From Caryophanales bacterium (GTDB lineage Bacteria; Bacillota_I; Bacilli_A; RF39; UBA660): DNA of 11,189 nt. The stretch lies in contig JAEEKO010000041.1 of assembly GCA_016282415.1 (NCBI GenBank), positions 1 to 11,189 on the forward strand, read 5' to 3'. Within the stretch, counting starts at the first letter, position 1. Every line of letters starts with the position of its first letter. The notes below the pieces were generated by a model that saw only the letters and a program-made list of their open reading frames with translations, ran no database searches and was not told where the DNA came from. A program made the position numbers and the translations under genes. Positions 6,647 through 11,189 of this stretch are shown one piece after another.

Positions 6647-6961
6647 ATGATAAAGTTTAATCAATTATTTATTAAGGTTTTTTTAAATAAGTATTATGAT
6701 TATATTTTTCCACCAACATTCTTAGATCCTAATATCGGTTCTGGAAAAATCTATGTTTTTGATAATTATCAACAATTAAAGGCATTTTTAAGCCAATATA
6801 TTGATGATGTTGATGAAGAAGTATGTAATCATGTTATTGCTGGTAAAACTACCCATTCTGGTAAAATAATAGTTTATCAACATGTTTGTCATAAATTTAT
6901 TATAAAATGCCAAGATAATAAAGAAATGACATTAAGAAAACGTGTCAATAACCATAAATAA
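6647..6961 (+). CDS. Small protein of unknown function (104 aa)
   Basis: A strong AGGAGG site (6636-6641) five bases before the ATG, and a terminator fused to the stop codon, show this is a real gene. The product is basic and tyrosine-rich with no clear membrane helix. Its only notable residues are two cysteines (VCNHV and HVCHK) each next to a histidine, Cys-x-His and Cys-His spacings that could be incidental or metal-binding. I do not recognise a family. No convincing promoter lies between the operon terminator (ending about 6628) and the ribosome site. It may therefore be expressed by read-through of the TasA-like operon or from a promoter inside that gene, which would tie it loosely to the upstream system. 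Confidence 0.7.
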   Translation: MIKFNQLFIKVFLNKYYDYIFPPTFLDPNIGSGKIYVFDNYQQLKAFLSQYIDDVDEEVCNHVIAGKTTHSGKIIVYQHVCHKFIIKCQDNKEMTLRKRVNNHK

Positions 6962-6979
6962 AATTATGGTTATTTTTTT
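6947..6979 (+). terminator. Intrinsic terminator after the 104-aa gene
   Basis: An 11-bp perfect stem (AATAACCATAA at 6947-6957 with TTATGGTTATT at 6964-6974, 6-base loop) runs into seven T residues. The TAA stop of the gene lies in the loop, and the trxB promoter begins only a few bases downstream. Confidence 0.88.
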
Positions 6980-6984
6980 AACCA

Positions 6985-6993
6985 TGATATAAT
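6985..6993 (+). promoter_or_regulatory. Extended -10 promoter of trxB
   Basis: TGATATAAT gives a perfect TATAAT (6988-6993) with an upstream TG. No good -35 exists because that position falls in the 3' arm of the preceding terminator. The start point would be near 7000, about 12 bases before the ATG, leaving a leader just long enough for the AGGTGAT ribosome site (7002-7008). Confidence 0.7.
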
Positions 6994-7011
6994 GAAAATG
7001 TAGGTGATAAT

Positions 7012-7899
7012 ATGAATAATTATGACATTATTATTGTTGGTGCTGGACCAGCAGGATTAACTGCTGCTATTTATGCAGCACGTGCTTCAAAAAAAGTGTT
7101 AGTATTAGAAGCTAAAAGTTATGGCGGCCAAATCATTGAAGCAGTTGATATTGAAAATTATCCAGCTGCAATGCACATTAATGGTTTTGATTTAGCAACT
7201 AACATGTATAATCAAGCCTTAGAATTAAAAGCAGAGATTAAATTTGAAAAAGTAATAGAAATTAATGAGGCTTTAGAAGTAACTACGACTAAAGATAAAT
7301 ATCAAGCTGGGGCGATTATTTTAGCAACTGGTTCTGACCATCGTAAATTAGATCTTCCTAATGAGGATGAATTACTTGGAAAAGGGGTTTCATATTGTGC
7401 AACATGTGATGGCAATTTCTATCGTGGTAAAGATGTTGCAGTAGTTGGTGGTGGCAACTCAGCATTAGAAGAAGCATTATATTTAAGTAACATATGTAAC
7501 CAAGTTTATTTAATTCATCGTCGTGATAGTTTTAGAGGTGATCAAAAAACTTTAGAACAAATCAAAGCTAAAAATAATGTTAATATTATTTTAAATAGTA
7601 ATGTAACCAAGATTAATGGTACTGACCGTTTAGAAAGTATTGAGTTAAATAACAATCAAGTATTAAATGTTAGTGGACTGTTTGTAGCAGTAGGACATAT
7701 TCCGGAAAACGAGAATTTTGCGAAAATTATTAACTTAAATGATAATGGTTATATCATTGGTAATGAAGATTGTTTAACTAATGTTCCTGGTATTTTTGTT
7801 GCTGGGGATTGTCGTACTAAAGAATTAAGACAGTTAGTTACTGCTACCAGTGATGGTGCAATCGCTGCTGTTAAAGCAATTAAATATATCAGTAAATAG
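7012..7899 (+). CDS. trxB: Thioredoxin reductase (NADPH)
   Basis: Low-molecular-weight FAD thioredoxin reductase, a cytoplasmic enzyme that reduces oxidised thioredoxin with NADPH. The FAD-binding GAGPAGLTAA lies at 10-19. The redox-active pair Cys129/Cys132 sits in CATCDG. The nucleotide-binding GGGNSALEEA (146-155) is followed by HRRDSFRGD (169-177), whose arginines are the NADPH-type selectivity signature. The C-terminal FAD motif VAGDCRTKELRQL (263-275) is intact. At 295 residues it is slightly shorter than the usual 305-320 but lacks no motif. It is a single-gene unit with its own promoter and terminator. There is no link to the preceding secretion genes beyond position. Confidence 0.96.
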   Translation: MNNYDIIIVGAGPAGLTAAIYAARASKKVLVLEAKSYGGQIIEAVDIENYPAAMHINGFDLATNMYNQALELKAEIKFEKVIEINEALEVTTTKDKYQAGAIILATGSDHRKLDLPNEDELLGKGVSYCATCDGNFYRGKDVAVVGGGNSALEEALYLSNICNQVYLIHRRDSFRGDQKTLEQIKAKNNVNIILNSNVTKINGTDRLESIELNNNQVLNVSGLFVAVGHIPENENFAKIINLNDNGYIIGNEDCLTNVPGIFVAGDCRTKELRQLVTATSDGAIAAVKAIKYISK

Positions 7900-7902
7900 A
7901 AT

Positions 7903-7930
7903 AAACTAGTATAAATGATACTAGTTTTTT
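7903..7930 (+). terminator. Intrinsic terminator of trxB
   Basis: A 10-bp perfect stem (AAACTAGTAT at 7903-7912 with ATACTAGTTT at 7918-7927, loop AAATG) is followed by a six-T tract (7925-7930). It sits three bases after the trxB stop. Confidence 0.88.
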
Positions 7931-7944
7931 GTTGATAAATATCG

Positions 7945-7960
7945 TATTTTAATTAAAATA
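7945..7960 (+). repeat. 16-base AT-only perfect palindrome
   Basis: TATTTTAATTAAAATA is its own reverse complement and lies between the trxB terminator and the lipoprotein promoter. Such palindromes arise fairly often by chance in DNA this AT-rich, so an operator role is only possible. Confidence 0.3.
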
Positions 7961-7984
7961 GCATAATAAGATAAAAAAAAAGAT

Positions 7985-8016
7985 TTGATAATAATTAGTG
8001 AAGTATTTACTATAAT
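7985..8016 (+). promoter_or_regulatory. Probable promoter of the lipoprotein gene
   Basis: A perfect TATAAT at 8011-8016 is preceded by TTGATA at 7985-7990. The spacer is 20 bases, longer than the usual 16-18, so the -35 assignment is uncertain. The start would fall near 8023, giving a leader of about 35 bases that contains a small inverted repeat. Confidence 0.5.
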
Positions 8017-8025
8017 TTAATAATT

Positions 8026-8042
8026 TGTTAAAATAATTAACA
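8026..8042 (+). repeat. Inverted repeat in the lipoprotein leader
   Basis: TGTTAA, AATAA, TTAACA forms a 6-bp perfect inverted repeat located just after the predicted transcription start and two bases before the ribosome site. It could be an operator half-site pair or a weak leader hairpin affecting translation. Confidence 0.35.
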
Positions 8043-8058
8043 GAAGGAGAAGTAATTG

Positions 8059-8616
8059 ATGAAAAAGAGTTTTTATTTGGGTTTAGTGCTTATGCTTTCA
8101 GTTTTATTAGTAACTGGTTGTGAAAATCCTGTTCAAAAGGTTGTTGATAAAGCTAAAGATAAAGTTGAAACTAGTGTTGATGAAAAAGTAAAGAATACAA
8201 CTGATAAGGTTAAAAATGATGTTAAAAAAGTTGTTGATAGTGCAACTAGCGAAAAATTAGTTTGTTCTATGAGTCAAGTTCAAAATGGTATGAACATGGA
8301 AATGAAAGTTAGTCTTGATTATGATACAAAACTTAATCAACCTAAAAACATTTCTATGGAAATGAATATGAACATTGGTACTGAGACGATGGAAGTAATT
8401 AAATCATCTGAAATGGATTTATGTTCTTATTTTACATCAAAAGATAAGGTTTCTGGTAAGTGTACATCAACATACACAAATGATTCAGTTCAATTAAAAT
8501 ATGAAATTACTGAATCTGAAATGGCTGAATTAATTAAAGAAGACAATAACTCAGAAGTTCATACTTTTGCTGAATTAAAAGCAGCATTTGAAAAAGAAGG
8601 ATTTAAATGTAATTAA
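8059..8616 (+). CDS. Cysteine-containing lipoprotein of unknown function
   Basis: The 185-residue product opens with a lipoprotein signal peptide whose lipobox LVTGC places the lipid-modified Cys21 at the mature N-terminus on the outer face of the membrane. A highly charged Lys/Val/Asp-rich amphipathic helix (24-62, with repeated VxDK-like heptads) follows as a stalk. A small globular domain (66-185) carries four cysteines (69, 122, 135, 184), able to form two disulfides, and methionine-rich strands with NMEMK and MEMNM runs. The last residues KCN place a cysteine next to the end. I do not recognise the domain; it is loosely like small YehR/DUF1307-type lipoproteins. I chose ATG at 8059 over TTG at 8056 because it gives eight-base spacing from AAGGAGA (8044-8050) and a normal MKKS start. 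Confidence 0.85.
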   Translation: MKKSFYLGLVLMLSVLLVTGCENPVQKVVDKAKDKVETSVDEKVKNTTDKVKNDVKKVVDSATSEKLVCSMSQVQNGMNMEMKVSLDYDTKLNQPKNISMEMNMNIGTETMEVIKSSEMDLCSYFTSKDKVSGKCTSTYTNDSVQLKYEITESEMAELIKEDNNSEVHTFAELKAAFEKEGFKCN

Positions 8617-8645
8617 AAAAGTAGTTCTTATTGAACTACTTTTTT
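8615..8645. terminator. Bidirectional terminator between convergent genes
   Basis: A 13-bp perfect stem (8615-8627 with 8633-8645, core AGTAGTTC/GAACTACT, loop TTATT) has A-rich and T-rich outer arms, so it reads as a terminator on both strands. It overlaps the TAA of the lipoprotein gene and contains the TAG (8636-8638) of the minus-strand membrane protein gene. Confidence 0.9.
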
Positions 8646-9220
8646 TCTACTATTTCATAATCGGCTTCTTGTACTTTAACTGTTGTTACATCTGGTTTTA
8701 CAAATTGATAACAAATATAACCAATAATATCAATTGCACCATAACAAATTAATACAATTCCAAATCCAATTACTTCTAAATATTGATAGCAAATAGTAAA
8801 TACGCCACCACCAATCATTATTAAAGACATTAATAATAATGGAATAAACATTTTAGTTTTAAATACTTTAAATGAATTAATTAAACGATTAATACCAATA
8901 AAGATAATAATCATTCCCAATGTAATACGAATACCTTGCTCAATATATTCATAGAATAGAATACAAGCAAGTCCGATAAGTAATGATATTATTGCAACTA
9001 CGATATCCCATTTACCAGCTTTTTCTTGATATTTTTTACTGAAATAAACCCAGGTAAATTTAATTACTGCAAGGATTATTAATAATCCTCCAAATACGTA
9101 TGAAATAAATGCTTGTGATTCTTCAGGATAAGTAACTAAAACAACTCCTAATACTAAAATTAAGATTGCATATATTAAGCTAAGAACATTTTGATATGAT
9201 TTAATTTCAATCTTTTTCAT
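8636..9220 (-). CDS. DUF308/HdeD-like six-helix membrane protein
   Basis: A 194-residue integral membrane protein with six predicted helices in three hairpins (about 10-30, 39-59, 70-90, 97-115, 124-144, 148-171) and a short hydrophilic cytoplasmic tail. The repeating pattern of glycine-rich helix pairs, with YP after the first helix and Phe-Gly-Gly opening the second, matches the DUF308 family that includes E. coli HdeD. Family members are linked to acid stress in E. coli, but the function in Bacillota is not established. I start at ATG 9218-9220 (MKKIEIKSYQ) because AGAGG lies six bases upstream. The longer reading from 9244 would begin inside the TATAAT promoter and has no ribosome site. 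It is a single-gene unit, divergent from the next plus-strand gene. Confidence 0.85.
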   Translation of the reverse strand: MKKIEIKSYQNVLSLIYAILILVLGVVLVTYPEESQAFISYVFGGLLIILAVIKFTWVYFSKKYQEKAGKWDIVVAIISLLIGLACILFYEYIEQGIRITLGMIIIFIGINRLINSFKVFKTKMFIPLLLMSLIMIGGGVFTICYQYLEVIGFGIVLICYGAIDIIGYICYQFVKPDVTTVKVQEADYEIVEKK

Positions 9221-9226
9221 ATATAA

Positions 9227-9230
9227 CCTC
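9227..9230 (-). promoter_or_regulatory. Ribosome binding site deciding the DUF308 gene start
   Basis: GAGG on the minus strand (CCTC on plus) lies six bases before ATG 9218-9220. It fixes the start at the second in-frame ATG rather than the one at 9244. Confidence 0.7.
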
Positions 9231-9242
9231 TTTTCTGTATTC

Positions 9243-9272
9243 ATTATACAATTAATTATATATTTTTAGCAA
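9243..9272 (-). promoter_or_regulatory. Promoter of the DUF308 gene (minus strand)
   Basis: On the minus strand, TTGCTA (9272-9267) and a perfect TATAAT (9248-9243) are separated by 18 bases, a good sigma-A match. Its -35 lies just upstream of the extended -10 of the divergent gene, so the two promoters share DNA. Confidence 0.7.
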
Positions 9273-9277
9273 GACCA

Positions 9278-9286
9278 TGATATAAT
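9278..9286 (+). promoter_or_regulatory. Extended -10 promoter of the two-helix membrane protein gene
   Basis: TGATATAAT (TATAAT 9281-9286) has no clear -35. The 13 bases ACCATGATATAAT at 9274-9286 are identical to those at the trxB promoter (6981-6993). The start would be near 9293, almost on the GAGG ribosome site (9293-9296), so the leader is very short. Confidence 0.65.
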
Positions 9287-9303
9287 AATAATGAGGTAAT
9301 AAT

Positions 9304-9621
9304 ATGATAAAAGAAATAAAAATGTTTGTATCTTATTTGATTTATTATTTTAAACATTTTAAGGAATTAGATAAAAAAGATAAAGAAAAAAGCGTCATGC
9401 TTATCATTTATTTAGTGGTATTTACCATTTTATTAAGATTCCCAATTGTTTTAATTCGTGAATCATTATTATATTTTATGACCATTTATGACATGCCAAA
9501 CATCAAGATGGCTGCATTAATATCTCAAATTGTTGTTGAAGTAATATATGCATTAGTTGCATTATCATATTTCCCAAAAGCATTTAATGAAAAAGTTGCT
9601 AAGAAGTATCTTGTAAACTAA
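9304..9621 (+). CDS. Small two-helix membrane protein of unknown function
   Basis: A 105-residue protein with a charged, amphipathic N-terminal part (1-30, containing a Lys/Asp run), a membrane helix at about 31-51, a short loop, a second helix at about 69-90 and a basic tail. The charge pattern favours both ends inside the cell. I recognise no family. GAGG at 9293-9296 supports the ATG. No terminator is visible between this gene and the next plus-strand gene, so some read-through into it is likely, although that gene has its own -10. Confidence 0.7.
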   Translation: MIKEIKMFVSYLIYYFKHFKELDKKDKEKSVMLIIYLVVFTILLRFPIVLIRESLLYFMTIYDMPNIKMAALISQIVVEVIYALVALSYFPKAFNEKVAKKYLVN

Positions 9622-9641
9622 GTGTAAAGTTTTGGGCCTGG

Positions 9642-9673
9642 TTGCTGAAAATAAGTTAATAATAATTTATAAT
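9642..9673 (+). promoter_or_regulatory. Probable promoter of the 240-aa gene
   Basis: A perfect TATAAT at 9668-9673 is preceded by TTGCTG at 9642-9647 with a 20-base spacer, or by the weaker CTGAAA (9645-9650) with 17. The start would be near 9680, just before the ribosome site. Confidence 0.45.
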
Positions 9674-9700
9674 AAATTAACAAGGAAAGAGGAATATTTT

Positions 9701-10423
9701 ATGGAAAATATTGCAAACACATTATTACAAATGGTTCGTGATAGAGATTCAAGTTCACGTCTATTATTAAGTAAGGGAGAAGTATCATTTTTAATTAATG
9801 ATTGTATAAAGAATGTTTTTGGAACTAAAGAATTAATACCTATCCAAAAAAATGCTGCTGATGAAGATTATTTAGTATCAATAAAATTCGTTGCCGGAGA
9901 AGATGTGGTTCGTACTGACGTTAAAAAAGCTAATCGACAAGAAGATATTTCTCGTCGCGAAAAATTTCAAGGGGTAATGAATGCTATTGACGAAAACGTT
10001 GATGATGTTGCTTACACTTTAGGTTATTCTAATAAAGGACAAGCTATTACTTGTACTAATAAAGATAATCAAGTATTATTTGCTGTTGTTGATAAAGATG
10101 GTCTTTTATATGCAACCTCAAAAGTTATTGCTAATGATGGCGTTGTTACTGAGGTTGAGAGAACCTACAATTGTGAGAACCATGATAGTTCTTTAAAGGT
10201 TACCGTAAATAATCAAACTACAATTGATGCTAAACTTAATCCTTATAGTTATAAACCTGACTATAATACCGAATTATTAGGATTTATTTCTGGCGGTAAA
10301 AATAAAGGTGATATTGTAATGTTTGATGATCAATATAACATTGAAGGGCTTACAAACAAACTTAATGAAGAATTTAAGTTTCATCCCGAAGAATTACATC
10401 AAGGCGAAGGAATGAAAATGTAA
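9701..10423 (+). CDS. Soluble protein of unknown function (240 aa)
   Basis: The start is ATG 9701, seven bases after AGAGGA (9688-9693). A longer frame reaches back to a TTG at 9632, but it would cross the predicted promoter and has no ribosome site. The product is acidic, with no signal peptide or membrane helix, so it should be cytoplasmic. An N-terminal helical segment (1-40) is followed by alternating strand-like stretches, including QVLFAVVDKDGLLYATSKVI near the middle, and a charged C-terminus ending GEGMKM. Two cysteines are present in the centre (ITCTN and YNCEN) besides one near the N-terminus. I do not recognise a family and assign no function. It is followed immediately by a terminator and then typA. 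Confidence 0.75.
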   Translation: MENIANTLLQMVRDRDSSSRLLLSKGEVSFLINDCIKNVFGTKELIPIQKNAADEDYLVSIKFVAGEDVVRTDVKKANRQEDISRREKFQGVMNAIDENVDDVAYTLGYSNKGQAITCTNKDNQVLFAVVDKDGLLYATSKVIANDGVVTEVERTYNCENHDSSLKVTVNNQTTIDAKLNPYSYKPDYNTELLGFISGGKNKGDIVMFDDQYNIEGLTNKLNEEFKFHPEELHQGEGMKM

Positions 10424-10430
10424 AAAAATT

Positions 10431-10461
10431 AAACGATTTTTATTGAAAAAATCGTTTTTTT
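10431..10461 (+). terminator. Intrinsic terminator of the 240-aa gene
   Basis: An 11-bp perfect stem (AAACGATTTTT at 10431-10441 with AAAAATCGTTT at 10447-10457, loop ATTGA) is followed by a T tract to 10461. The -35 of the typA promoter lies in its loop and 3' arm. Confidence 0.88.
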
Positions 10462-10471
10462 GTTGTATGAT
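10443..10471 (+). promoter_or_regulatory. Predicted promoter of typA
   Basis: TTGAAA (10443-10448), a 17-base spacer and TATGAT (10466-10471) make a good sigma-A promoter. Its -35 is embedded in the upstream terminator hairpin. The transcript would begin near 10478, leaving a leader of about 30 bases. Confidence 0.65.
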
Positions 10472-10507
10472 TTTACGGAGTTTTGATTTTGAAAGAAGTG
10501 AAATCAT

Positions 10508-11189
10508 ATGGATAAAATTATAAATATTGCAGTTGTAGCACACGTAGATGCTGGTAAAAGTACTTTAGTTGATGCCTTACTTGATCAAGCCGGTGTTTTT
10601 AGTGAACGTGAAGAAAAAGTTGACTGTGTAATGGATAGTAATGATATTGAAAGAGAACGTGGTATTACTATTTACTCTAAAAACTGCGCTATTCGTTATA
10701 AAGATTATAAAATTAATATTGTTGATACTCCGGGACATGCTGACTTTTCTAGTGAAGTAGAACGTGTTATTAAAACTGTTGATACGGTTGTACTATTAGT
10801 AGATAGTCAAGAAGGTCCAATGCCTCAAACTAAGTTTGTATTAAAGAAAGCACTAGAACAAAACTTAAGACCAATCCTATTTATTAATAAGATTGATAAA
10901 ACAGATGCTCGCCCTGAAGAAGTAGTTGATATGACCTTCAATTTATTTATGGAGTTAAATGCTACTGATGAACAACTAGACTTCCCAATTATTTATGGTA
11001 TTGCTAAGCAAGGTATTGCAACATTAGATTTAAATAATCCTGGTAGTGATATTACACCACTTTTAGACACGATTATTAAACAAGTTGAACCTTTTAAAGG
11101 TGATGAAAACGATAATTTACAATTACAAATTTCCAATTTAGGTTATGATGAATACATTGGTCGTTTAGGAATTGGTCGTATTACTAAGG
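10508..11189 (+). CDS. typA: Translational GTPase TypA/BipA (5' part, runs off the window)
   Basis: The frame is open to the window edge and encodes 227 of the roughly 600 residues of BipA, a ribosome-binding GTPase of the EF-G/LepA group involved in ribosome assembly and stress or cold growth. All GTPase boxes are visible: G1 AHVDAGKST (11-19), G2 RGIT (51-54), G3 DTPGHADF (73-80), G4 NKID (127-130) and a G5-like YGIAKQG (163-169). BipA-specific stretches include VMDSNDIERERGIT (41-54), GPMPQT (103-108) and NATDEQLDFPI (151-161). These separate it from EF-G, LepA and the Tet(M)-type ribosome protection proteins. G1 has Ala-Gly-Lys-Ser rather than the His-Gly-Lys-Thr common in BipA. An AGAAGTGA ribosome site (10494-10501) lies six bases before the ATG. 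Confidence 0.95.
   Translation, partial: MDKIINIAVVAHVDAGKSTLVDALLDQAGVFSEREEKVDCVMDSNDIERERGITIYSKNCAIRYKDYKINIVDTPGHADFSSEVERVIKTVDTVVLLVDSQEGPMPQTKFVLKKALEQNLRPILFINKIDKTDARPEEVVDMTFNLFMELNATDEQLDFPIIYGIAKQGIATLDLNNPGSDITPLLDTIIKQVEPFKGDENDNLQLQISNLGYDEYIGRLGIGRITK

Noticed and set aside
9221..9244. Upstream extension of the DUF308 protein from ATG 9244
   Set aside because: That ATG overlaps the promoter -10 hexamer, whereas GAGG is correctly spaced from ATG 9218-9220.
9632..9700. Upstream extension of the 240-aa protein from TTG
   Set aside because: It would cover the predicted TATAAT and the ribosome site of ATG 9701, and has no ribosome site of its own.
10508..11189. Tet(M)-like ribosome protection gene, suggested by AHVDAGKST
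   Set aside because: VMDSNDIERERGIT, GPMPQT and NATDEQLDFPI are BipA features absent from Tet(M).
1..11189. Mycoplasma-type genetic code with TGA as Trp
   Set aside because: All genes read through in the standard code with Trp only as TGG; a Mycoplasma code would give many in-frame TGA codons.

Overview
The window reads as chromosomal DNA of a low-GC Bacillota, most likely a host-associated member of the Bacilli near Erysipelotrichales, Acholeplasmatales or the uncultured RF39-type lineages. The evidence is strong AT richness, very short intergenic gaps, A/G-rich Shine-Dalgarno sites, TATAAT-type promoters, a Gram-positive-style lipoprotein, and SipW-type signal peptidases beside a TasA/CalY-like secreted protein. 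About 20 Trp codons are all TGG, and all 12 visible stops are TAA or TAG. The lineage is an inference; no rRNA or marker tree is available here.

Region 1 (1-6628) starts with the last codons of an upstream gene and its terminator, then holds a tight five-gene operon. Its genes are: (a) a 662-aa SipW-type signal peptidase with an unusual cytoplasmic tail of about 500 residues; (b) a 517-aa membrane-anchored McrB-like AAA+ ATPase; (c) a 376-aa DUF2357-type protein (the partner family of McrB-like ATPases) with no visible nuclease domain; (d) a second, compact SipW-type signal peptidase; and (e) a 402-aa TasA/CalY-like protein with a SipW-type signal anchor. Gaps are -1, 18, 9 and 12 bases. A promoter precedes the first gene and a strong terminator follows the last. 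I read this as a candidate undescribed envelope system. A membrane-tethered AAA+/DUF2357 pair, normally seen in McrBC-like defence, appears wired to a signal peptidase that would process or assemble a secreted surface protein.

Region 2 (6629-10461) holds ordinary small transcription units. These are an unrecognised 104-aa protein; thioredoxin reductase trxB; a cysteine-containing lipoprotein; a DUF308/HdeD-like six-helix membrane protein on the minus strand, sharing a bidirectional terminator with the lipoprotein gene; a divergently transcribed two-helix membrane protein; and an unrecognised soluble 240-aa protein. Most are bounded by clear intrinsic terminators.

Region 3 (10462-end) is the 5' part of typA/bipA, a ribosome-associated translational GTPase, cut by the window edge.

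The layout is very compact. Terminator hairpins overlap stop codons and the next promoter, and two promoters face each other across about 60 bases. No tRNA, rRNA, CRISPR array, insertion sequence or phage gene was seen, and no gene-free stretch exceeds 300 bases.
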